Below are positions 25,501 through 37,500 of a stretch of 64,000 nt of DNA, in pieces. The translations under genes were made by a program, and so were the position numbers. The notes beneath the pieces are model-generated. The model did not search any database, was not told where the DNA came from, and saw nothing but the letters and a program-made list of their open reading frames with translations. The stretch comes from Siphonodentalium dalli (lineage: Eukaryota > Mollusca > Scaphopoda > Gadilida > Siphonodentaliidae), in the NCBI GenBank assembly GCA_032622095.1, contig CP136061.1:188668369-188732368 (forward strand), in the 5' to 3' direction. The first letter of the stretch is position 1. Each line of letters begins with the position of its first letter.

Positions 25501-28500
25501 CTTGCTCTATAACATCTAAGAACATCGAAACTACATGTTTAAAGTCAATTTAACCCTGGAAGCATTCATTTTTCCATAGACTTGACTTGCTCGGTAGAGT
25601 AGCTCTTCTGCATCAATTTCACCATTTTTGTAGAATTTCCATGTGGCGAATATCCTTGTTGGATTCCACGGCAGTTTGTCGTAGGTATTTTCTGATCTTG
25701 CGATCCTGGACTATCGACGACTGGATTGGGAGAAGTGCAGCTTCTTCATGTAGAAAGGCAGCTAATTTGTATAGCCCAGTTGCTGTTCTCGTACCTTATT
25801 GTTGAGTCATCTGTGCCAACCTTTGAAGTATTTGTTGGTGCAGGTTGACTGGCAGTAAACCGACCAGGATTTAATCGGGAATGTTCTACCCTCAATCCAT
25901 TGGCGTCGCATGTAGCTTACCAGTTTTTGTCTTTGTCCAGTGGCTGGGACTTTCTTGTCAATTCTTTCAAATTTGTTGAGCACTTCGGATGCAGGCAGAA
26001 ATGATAGGGCCATCAGTTGACAAACTAGCCAATGCGTGTCACGTTTTATTTTGTTCCACAAGTTTTTTATGTGTCCACTTGCCGCATGTATCACATATGA
26101 GTGCATCACGCTTTCCGGTCACCTTCTTATTGCACTTAGTGCAACTGAAGACACGATCACCTTCGTTGTCGGTTAACATGACGAAATAATTTGATTTTAA
26201 TACCGGGTCGATGCCATTTCTATACATATTTTGGAAAAGTAATAGAGCTCAATTACCGTAATTATCTTAATGCTAATTGATCATAATGCCAATTGTTAAC
26301 CAACAATTAGCGATGTCTTAATGAACTGAGGTCATATCAGTTATCATATAAGTTGTCAATTAACTAGTTTGATTACAAAATGCACAAACTTTATTCTACA
26401 TTACTAAAATATACTTAATATACGGTCAGATTAATACATTATCAATGTGAAGTTTCAATACTTAAAATATGTGATGTTTCGTCTGAATTATATGTGACAT
26501 TTTGACCAATTTTGTGACCTTTTGACCAAATTGAAATGTGGCTTTTTATACGCCCTTTTGAAAAAAAGGCCGTATTATAGTATTGGTCTGTCCGTCCGGG
26601 CGTCCGGGCGGGCGGGCGTCCGTCCGTTAACCTGTTGTCCGGATGATAACTTTAGTTAGAGTGAACCAAAATTAGTAAAATTTGGTATGTGGGTTTATTA
26701 GCCGAAAAGTAAGTTCAAGTTCGAATTTGGGTTCAGCCCGCCAATTTTCACCGGAGTTATGCCCCTTATTTAACGTTTTTTGAAATTTGTTGTCCGGATG
26801 ATAACTTTAGTATAGTTTATCGGAATGAATCCAAATTTGGTATATTACTTTCTCCCACCAAAACACAGGTCAAGTTCGAACTTGGGTTCTGACCGACCAT
26901 TTTTGGCAGAGTTATGCCCCTTTTTCGACTCAGAAAATTCAGTTTTTCTTATGTTTTATGGTTTCCGGATGATAACTCGATTTTGGAATGTTTATATGCA
27001 AAACCCGTTTTTTTGTGGATTACATATATCAAAATACAGCTCAAGTCCGAATTTCGTTTTAATCCGATAATTTTTGCGAGAGTTATGGCCCCTTTTTTGA
27101 CGTAATTTGACTTAGAAAATCCCTGAAATTTGTTGTCCGGATGATAACTTTAGTTAGAGTGAACCGATTTCAATCAAATTTGGTATGTGGGTAGGAGAAA
27201 AGACAGCTAAAGTTCGAATTTGGGTTCCGTCCGCCAATTTTCACCAGAGTTATGCCCCTTATTTGACGTAATTTGACTTAGAAAATCCCTGAAATTTGTT
27301 GTCCGGATGATAACTTTACTAGAGCTTATCGGATTCAATGATAATTTGGTATATTACTTTCTCCCACCAAAACCCATGTCAAGTTCAAATTTGAGTTCCG
27401 TCCGCCAATTTTTACCAGAGTTATGCCCCTTTTTTACCAGTTTCCGCCGACCCAAGAGAGGGCGTATATTGCACGCCCAGCGTAGCTCTTGTTGACACAT
27501 GTGACATTATGACTCCCAAAGAATGCAGTGGTATCAAAGACAATTTGTTCATGTATATAACACAGTTACACTTTGTGTTTTAATGCCGAGACAATAATTT
27601 CCTTTCAAAGAACAAGTGTTTGTGATTTGAAGTTAATGAATTCTGTCTTCAGTTCTTGGCACGACTATTCAAAGTAAGCACATATTAAATAAAAAATTGG
27701 TATGCGAATGGAAATCCAAACAAACAAATGAACTTATTTTGGGTGAAATTTAAGCTTTATGCTTTTATTGCTAAGTTGTTAAAAAATTAAGTTTTGTAAT
27801 GCTATATATGGTTTTATTTGATTTTAAAGTGAGTAAAAATAGAGAGTTTATGGCTATGAAAAATCTCCCAAATTTGAGTTACATTTCCCGAATTCTGAAG
27901 TTCAATCTCCCGAAATCGGCTTGCCAGAAGTTAACATATATGTATAGTTCTCAAATAGAAACATTTTGCATTTTAAAACCATTGTTATGTAAACAAAACT
28001 GTTACAGGGATTTGTCAACAAACATTGCTGTTCAAATATTTTTACCAGAGTTACGGCCATGTTTATTGGAATTTGCACTTAATTTTCGTTTCCAGATGAT
28101 AGCTTAAGTCGGAACTAAATGGAATGAAATTTGGTATGTGAGTTTACTAGCCCAACATAAAGGTCAAGTTTGAATTTATGGATCTTTGTTGAAATTACCA
28201 CAGGCATATTTTGTCATGCCCTAGCAATGCTCTTGTTACATGTACTTGTTGAATAGTTGACTTTTATAGAAACATTTTTGCATGAATCCACTTCAAACGA
28301 TGTGAGTCGCTTAACATATCTACCATTTATTCCTGATCTGTTGTTATTCTAAATATTACAAACTCTGCTATGTGACCACCAGCCTTATGAATGAACATTC
28401 CAATTCATTTCACTCAATATTAAACATACAGTAATGCCCTAAATAATCGACTCACTAACCACAGCAGACTTTTATGGGTAATTTATCAGGATTTAGTCGG

Positions 28501-31500
28501 GAATATGGCTTGTTGCCATTCATCGGAAAGCTCTCTCTGGGAATGGTTTTGATTTCATTGTCATATATTTTTATGGTTTGTCATAAAAAAAAGCTTTTTC
28601 AAGGGGTCGTGAATTCGTGGATCAGATATCATACTTATGCTGATCAACAGGTCCTACAATAGCAGGTTTATGACATATTTGAGTAGTCACTATTGAGAAA
28701 TTAGACCACCAGGTATTCTAGCGCTGAACGCACATTGCATAATCAGTACACAAAAAGCTACCTGCTTCATTTCACATGTTCACCTGGTAGTAGTTTATTT
28801 TTTAATGCAGCCTACGCTTGATGAAACCATTAGCTACTGCTACTTTATGCTAAGACTAAAAGTAATTATTTCTTTGAATGTTGACTTCTTTGTTGAGCCA
28901 AACCACAAAATAAACTAATAATAAATCCCCACAAATTAAAAGGATTTGACTGTAACACGAATATGCCGTCTGAGATTTAGGTTACCAAAGTAACATCTTG
29001 TTTTATATCATGTTGCAGCTGCAAAGTATGTCAGGAGGCTCACAGAAATCAAACGCAGTCTAGTCTTAGTGCTGCTACTGATGACGTTGACATTCCAGAC
29101 AATCAGAATACAACTAAACCTGATGGTATGTTGAGAGTATACAAATTCAGAAAGCTTAGTATCATTTGAGAAATAGATTAAGTTTTAGTATATTGAAATT
29201 GAGGTCCACGTTTCTAGCAAACTAGTAGTCCAGGAGATATTGGTCGACCTCTGCACCCCCCCCCCCCCCCCCCCCCCCCAGGACTCAACTTCACCCCACT
29301 AATTTTCTTTCTTAATGTCTCCTCTAATTTTTTTTCGGTTGTTAACAAGAAAAAAAAGTGGCCGCACAGACTCCAGACAAGATGGCGTCCATTTTGTTTA
29401 TATGCACCAGGTCTCTTTGATCCCCGTTATAGTAAAGATGATATCACATGCGGTCTTGTTTTCCGATCGATTCGTTATGCTAATATACAACCCTTACAAA
29501 TGAGCCAAAATCTGACACCAGAATCCAATATGGCGTCCAAGATGGCTGCCGAAATGTGAAAATATGCTATTTTTCTGACATTTCACCACCTTTCTTTTGT
29601 CTCGGTGGGAAAATATTGGCATCTTGGCGTGATGTTATCGTATAGAAGAGTCATTGACGAACACACGGGGACCATAATATGCATTCATTGTGGGATATTT
29701 TTGTCCGATATCACATTTTCCCAAATGCTGGTATAATAGGTCAAAGCCGGATCGACGGTAATAACCCAGATCTGCGATGTAATGTTTCGAATCAATGAAT
29801 GTTATTGCTATCATAACATCACCTATGCATATATATGTGCAGGAGATAGTCGAGCTAGGATTCCTCTTATACCTGAGTTGAGGAATATTCACCCAAATCC
29901 AAGATGGCGGCCAAATTGGCCACCAGAAATAGAAAAATCGCCAAAAATCGCGTTATTGTCATGACAACTACTCACCTGTTTACTATTGTGAGTTGGGAAC
30001 ACTTAGGCGAAGAACTGTCCTTATATCATATCCAAATAAAAGTCCCCCGAAATACAAAATGGCGCCCACAATGGCAGACAGATTTTGAAAAATCACCGAA
30101 ATTCCCTCATTTTCACATCATTGGGCATTATTTTCGAGACAACTGCACACATGCTGACAGTTGAGTTGGAAATACTGAGGTGAAGTAATTACCTTGCATT
30201 TCATACAAGAAATTGTTTTTCAAATCGTAGATGGCGGCGAAAATGGCGACCGAAATTTGAAAACAAGCTCACATTCCTTTACTTTCATAAGATGAGCGTT
30301 ATTGTTACACAAATTTAGCCCACAATTACATGTTCATATGGAACATTGATATGAAGTATTCATCTGAGTTTGGCAAACTCTCACAATCAAGATGGCAGCC
30401 AAACTGGCAGCCAGAAATTGGAAAGAAGTCGATATTATCACATACTAATTTCAACTTTTTGTCAATAAAGATCTGTATGGATGAAACGGTACATAATATA
30501 AGCCATAGATCTATTAGTTCCAACATAAGTCTAGCCTTTTGGAAGGATGAAAACCCACAATTAATAATCGCGATGTGGTATTTCGAAATCCATTCTCCAC
30601 TAAGCGCCCATGGATACTGGCTGTAACCGTATATAGGTGCGCCGAATAGTCATAGTATGACTTCCAAGAATCAAAACAACGGTACCTGAGCTTATTCTGA
30701 TTTACCACATTCAGCATTATCTGGACCAGTTCCATCTCTTCGTCAGATTAATCTATCTCACTCACACAACACAGTTTTCTACAATTCTTTGTAGAAGGGT
30801 CCCACTAATCAGAATGTTTTAAACAATACATATGCAGGTGTCCAGCTTACGTGTTTGTCTCGAAAGCTGGGAATTCTTATCCTTATTCTTGGCGAGCTTC
30901 TTCGTGGTGTAACTTATGGTATAATTCAGATGCTAGATATGGGATCTGAGCATCATCTTGTGCGATAAACTAGAATCGTATGCGGTCGATGCGTATACTA
31001 GCTTTCAGAAGGACCTCTCTATATGCGTATTTTCAGCTTTGGTGACCTAATGGGGATAACAACATGTACACCTGGTGATCTTCCCAAATAGCCAGTTCTC
31101 AATATATGGTTCATCAATTCACATATCATCTTAATGCACTGACGTACCCAGACAACTTCTGTATATGGCTTCGAATGTTGAAAGCCTGACATTTGATGGT
31201 TGCCTTTCTGCTAAGGCGTAGAAGACCATAATGCATAATATACCAAGATCCAAGCAGATAACAACAATACACACGGTGCTAGTTTGTGTCATGATAGTGG
31301 AAATGAAATTGGACCATGACTGCACTGCCCCTTCTTTGGGTATGTTTTAGATTCAGACAGGATCTCATGCGTGGCTTTGATTTTCTTGTATGCTAAGATT
31401 GTATGTTCCCATCCGTTTGGAAGCCGTTCTTAATCAACTGGACCAGGCATGTACCATTGGCTACTACTATATAAACCCCACCCAGACTGGGGTGTAGTCT

Positions 31501-34500
31501 TAAAGGCGATGCTTTTGATAGTTGGTTGATATGTCATACTCACGCTGGATGGTGGTCGGTATGTACAAATGCCATCAACACTAGTGATGGGCGGTTTTGA
31601 AATTTTGACTCGGTTTCGGTTTCGGTTTGGACTAAAAGAGTTGACTCTCGGTTTTTGTTTCGTTTTTTTTAAGTAGATTGCGTATGTGTTGAGAAGAGAG
31701 CTCAATGTGCCAAGATTCGGTATGTTTTAATCAAGTATGAAGACAATTGTACCGAGATCAAGGGGATTGTGCGATGTTGCAGCTAAATTGGGGCTAATTC
31801 CCAATTTTCCCCACCCACGTGTGACATCGCAACTGAATCAGTAGTTCGATATACGATATATTAAGTTATTAACAAAATACTACGTATTGTAACTGTTTAT
31901 CTTTAAGTATTGTGTGCATTTTGAACTACTTAATCAGTGGGGAGCTGACCGAGCTGTGCATTTGTACAAATTTAAGAGACGCACAGTGCAGTAATTTCAC
32001 AGTAAACGGGAATATATGTCAGGGATTTGGTAAGCATAAAACACACTGCATTTTGAATATTTCTGTGTCATAATGAGGTCAGCGAGGCCCCTTTGCCTTG
32101 GGTCCTCGGCTACACCTGCCCTTGGTCTCTCCACTCCCTCCCTATCAATACTCTCTTAGTAATAACTGGTTCTGACAATCCATATATTCAGTTAAGTGCA
32201 GAAAACCACTGCAGATGGGAATTAAGTATATAAAAATACTTAAAACACAGAGCGATTACTGTTACCAACATGACATATTTAAATTAATCCTGCCGTGCAC
32301 CTTCATAACCAACGCAACGTAATTTTGGTACCATTTGTTGCGTTCTAAAAATAGGTCGATTACAGTGGATTCTTAGAGATGGCGACAGAGAAGATTGTTT
32401 GATCAAAAGCATTTGAATTACATCACAAGACTTGCCTTGATGCTGGCTAATATATATTTGTCACCTGAATGGAATAAAATTTAAACATAAGTTCAAATTA
32501 AAAAGTCACGCATAGATGGGTTCATGTTAGGTTTCTTAAACTGTTAATCAGGCGTTGCTCGGCATGTTCGAAGCACATACAATAGCAGCAACAGGGCCTT
32601 TTTGTCGGAGTGTTCATGCGACTGTTGAAAAAGAACAAAAAACGGTCGCTTACGATAATGATAATAACACGGTGGCCGAGTCAAAATTGACACATTCCGA
32701 AACATTATTGAACATGGGGGGGCCGATAATTTGACAACAGTATCAACCAACAGTATCAACTATCAAGTCGATTCAAGTGAAAAATAAACATACAAAAAAA
32801 AAACGTAACATCGGTTGGGGCAGAATCACGTCGGTCAGTTTCGGTCGGTATTGTTTTAAACCGAAACCGAGTTGTTTTCTCCGTTAACGCCCATCACTAA
32901 TCAACACAAGGGTGAAATGTTCAACGCGAAGAACATCCAGATGAATGTTACGTGGATGAGATCTTGCATTCAGTTCAACATACGTTTGGTACACCAAGTG
33001 ATTTATTTGTAACAGCACCATTCCGACCATTTTCCTGTATGAGACATATTAACTACTATATTCTAAAGTTATATATATAAAGCTATATGATCATAATGGT
33101 CACGTTCTCCAACGTCCACAGTCATTGCCGTCGAGACTATAAATTGTTCTTTAAATACATAGTGAAATAAATGCACCACAGTTCCTGACATTTTCTTGAA
33201 TAATACTGACACTAACCCTGAGAGAGGATAACAAAAACGCATAACTTCATTCTATGAAGACATTATCCTTTAGTCCATCCGACTGTTCTGGGTGAGGCTA
33301 GCATAGTATTATCCAGACAAAATTATATGTCTGGTCAAGTTGAATCAGAACGGCTTCGAAACGGATGTGGAAATACAATCTTACCACACCAAAAAACACT
33401 GACACGCATGACATTCTATATCTTAAACATCACCAGGTGTAGGGGTGGTGTATACCGTGGCCCATTTCATTCCCACTATCATGGCGCATGTCCACAAACT
33501 AGCACCGCGAGTATTGTTCTTCTCTGCTGGGAGCTATTCGAAGAGACGACTTCGGGATGTCACACAGTTTGCTTAGGATCATGGTCAAGAAGTGTGGGTA
33601 GTCGGTACATTATGGTCTTCTCCTTAGCAGATAGACATATGTCCAAAGGAATGAGACAGCGAGCAATCTTCGAAACACTGTCGAAGTTGTCCATGTATGC
33701 CAATGCGTTCGCTAAGTTTGTGAGTTGACGAACCGTCTGTTGAGAAGTAACTAGCTAACTGGTTCGCCAGGTGTACATGACGTTATCCCCATGGGGTATG
33801 AGACACATACATAGAGATGACCTTCTGTAAGCGTGTATACTCATCGACCATATGCCTTTCTAGTTCAAGATGACACACAAATCCCATATTTAGCAAATAT
33901 TTAAAATCGTAAGCTAGACTCCGGAAAATGAATTGTTTGAAACATTATGATTAGAGGGACCCTTCTCCCAGGAAGTGTTGAATACACTTTGTCGGTGTGA
34001 GCGACCTAAATTTATCAGACAAATAAATGGAAGCTGGTCCAGATAATTATGGACGTGACGTGGCAAATTAGAATCTGTTATAAGGTAATTGTTCTATTAT
34101 GACTATTCGGCGCACCTACGGTTACGCCCATTATCGGCACTGACTGGAGAATAGATTTCGAAATGCCACATCACGATATTAGTTGTGGGTTTTGATCTTT
34201 CCAGAAGGATACGAGCTATGTTACGCGTTTTGATATGTTTTAAGTTGAACTAATAGATGGCTTATGTACAGTTTCGTCCATACATACCGATATTATGACA
34301 AAAAGTTGAAATTAGTATGTGCAAATATCGATTTCTTTTCAATTTCTGGCCGCTAATTTAGCTGCCATCTTGACTGAGTATCAATTGCCAAACTCAAATG
34401 AATACTTCATATCAACTCAGGTATAAGAGGAATCCTAGCTCAAGTATCTCCTGCACTTATATATGCATGGGTGTTGTTATGATAGCAATAGCATTAATTG

Positions 34501-37500
34501 ATTCGAAACATTACATCGCGTTATTAGCGACGATTTGGCTTTGACCTATTATACCAGCATTTGAGACAACATGATATCGGACAAAAATATCCCACAATGA
34601 ATGTATATTATGGTCCCTGTGTGTTCGTCAATGACTCTTCTATACGATAAATGTATAACATCATGCCAAGATGCAAATATTTTCCCACAGAGACAAACGA
34701 ACAGTGGTGAAATGTCAGAAAAATGGCATATTTTCACATTTTGGTGGTCATCTTGGCCGCCATATTGGATTCTGGTGTCGCATTTTTGGCTAATGTGTAA
34801 GGGTTGTATGTTAGCATAACGAATCGAGCGGAAAACAAGACCGCATGTGATACCATCTGTGCATATAACAAAAATGGCCGCCATAATGGATGCCATCTTG
34901 TCTGGAGTCTCTGCAGCCACTTTTTAGCTCAACTTAATTTGTAAGTTTGAGCTATTGCCATGGTTTGGCGTCCGTCGTCTGTGTGTGCGTGTGTCCGTCA
35001 ACTTTTCCTTTGGCGCGGGCTACAGGTCGTACCTTTGGTCTGATCTTTATTCAATTTGTCATGAATGTTGACATTGACATGTAGATGGGAACAAGTCATT
35101 TTGGGGTCATTCGGCCAAAAAACATGGCCGCTGGTGGCCATCTTGGATTTCAAAATTCAATCCATTGGCGCGGGCTACAGGTCGTACTGTTCATCTGATC
35201 ATCATGAAATTTGTCATGGATGTTAATATTGACATGTAGATGGGAACGAGTCATTTTGGGGTCGTTCGGCCAAAAAACATGGCCGTCAGCAGCCATCTTG
35301 GATTTTAATCTTTGCATGACTAAATCCTTTGGCGCGGGCTACAGGTCGTAGTTTTGGTCGGAACTTCATGAAATTTGTCATGTATGTTAACAATGACATG
35401 TAGATGGGAACGAGTGATTTTGGGGTCATTCGTCTAAAAAACATGGTCGCCAGCAGCCATCTTGGATTTTACTCTTTGCATGACTAAATCCTTTGGCGCG
35501 AGATACAGGTCATACCTTTGGTCTGATCTTTATGAAATTTGTCATGAATGTTGACATTGACATGTAGATGGGAACGAGTCATTTTGGGGTCATCTGGCCA
35601 AAAAACATGGCTGCTGGTGGCCATCTTGGATTTCAAAATTCAATCCATTGGCGCGAGCTACAGGTCGTGCTGTTCGTCTGATCATCATGAAATTTGTCAT
35701 GAATGTTGACATTGACATGTAGATGGGAACGAGTCATTTTGGGGTCATCTGGCCAAAAAACATGGCTGCTGGTGGCCATCTTGGATTTCAAAATTCAATC
35801 CATTGGCGCGAGCTACAGGTCGTGCTGTTCGTCTGATCATCATGAAATTTGTCATGGATGTTAATATTGACATGTAGATGGGAACGAGTCATTTTGGGGT
35901 CGTTCGGCCAAAAAACATGGCCGCCAGCAGCCATCTTGGATTTTACTCTTTGCATGACTAAATCCTTTGGCGCGGGCTACAGGTCGTAGTTTTGGTCGGA
36001 ACTTCATGAAATTTGTCATGGATGTTAACAATGACATGTAGATGGGAACGAGTGATTTTGGGGTCATTCGTCTAAAAAACATGGCCGCCAGCAGCTCAAT
36101 TTGTCATGAATGTTGACATTGACATGTAGATGGGAACGAGTCATTTTGGGGTCATCTGGCCAAAAAACATGGCTGCTGGCGGCCATCTTGGATTTCAAAA
36201 TTCAATCCATTGTCGCGGGCTACAGGTCGTGCTGTTCGTCTGATCATCATGAAATTTGTCATGGATGTTAATATTGACATGTAGATGGGAACGAGTGATT
36301 TTGGGGTCGTTCAGCCAAAAAACACGGCCGCCAGCAGCCATCTTGGATTTTACTCTTTGCATGACTAAATCCTTTGGCGCGGGCTACATGCATGACTAAA
36401 TTCTTTGGCACGGGTACAGGTTGTAGCTTTGGTCAGAACTTCATGAAATGTGTCATGGATGTTAACAATGACATGTAGATGGGAACGAGTGATTTTGGGG
36501 TCGTTCGGCCAAAAAACACGGCCGCCAGCAGCCATCTTGGATTTTACTCTTTGCATGACTAAATCCTTTGGCGCGGGCTACATGCAGGTCGTACCTTTGG
36601 TCTGATCTTTATGAAATTTGTCATGAATGTTGATATTGACATGTAGATGGGAACGAGTCATTTTGGGGTCATACGGCCAAAAAACATGGCCGCTGGCGGC
36701 CATCTTGGATTTCAAAATTCAATCCATTGGCACGGGCTACAGGTCGTAGTGTTCGTCTGATCATCATGATATTTATCTTGGATGTTAATATTAACATGTA
36801 GATGGGAACGAGTGATTTTGGGGTCGTTTGGCTAAAAAACATGTCCGCAAGTAGCCATATTGGATTTTACTCTTTGCATGACTAATTCCTTTGGTGCGGG
36901 ATGCAGGTCGTAGCTTTTGTCGGAACTTCATGAAATTTTTCATGAATGTTAACAATGACATGTAGATGGGAAACGAGTCATTTTGGGGTCGTTCAGCCCA
37001 AAAACATGGCCGCCAGCAGCCATCTTGGATTTTACTCTTTGCATGACTAAATCCATTGGCACAGGCTACAGGTCGTACCTTTGATCAGATCATTATGAGA
37101 TTTGTAAAGGCTGTAGATGGGAACAGGTCATTTTGGGGTAATTCGGAAAAAAAACATGGCTGCTGGTGGCCATTTTAGAATTTACTCTTTGCATCAATAA
37201 ATCCTTTTGCACACCATAATCACCACATCCCTGATCCGATCATTATGAAACCTGTCATGAATGTTGATATTGACATGTACATCTAGTCTTACTTAGACAT
37301 TTCAATTAGCACCTTTCCTATTCCTCCATTTACTGTCAACCATTAAATTATTCCGCTACCTAAGTTGAGCTACAGTGTCATTGACACTTTCATTTTTCTG
37401 TTAACGAGGAGGGTGAAGTTGTTTCTGGGGGGGGGGGGGGGGGGGGGGGGTGTAGAGGTTGACCAATATCTCTTGGACTATAGTGACTTAAACCTACGTA

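Larger units (their letters stand above)
29226..37480. mobile_element. Large palindromic (foldback-like) element, arms up to ~2.2 kb
   Basis: The left end TAGTCCAGGAGATATTGGTC is mirrored by GACCAATATCTCTTGGACTA at the right end. Inverted similarity continues inward from about 29226-31520 and 33240-37480, once the HLE-1 insertion (34926-37394) and a deletion in the right arm (matching about 29890-30350) are allowed for. Shared landmarks include GGACCATAATAT(G/A)CATTCAT, GGTGCGCCGAATAGTCATA and GGTCGATG(C/A)GTATAC. Both ends carry 24-base C/G runs. Flanking TAG may be a target duplication. No transposase was recognised. Confidence 0.78.

Noticed and set aside
33327-33728. 133-codon plus-strand frame near the palindrome centre
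   Set aside because: The left-arm counterpart (31131-31440, minus) matches at DNA level, but frame-changing indels break the reading frame and no domain is recognisable.
34549-34920. 123-codon minus-strand frame in the palindrome's right arm
   Set aside because: The matching left-arm sequence has stops in the corresponding frame soon after the start, so the frame is not conserved between arms.
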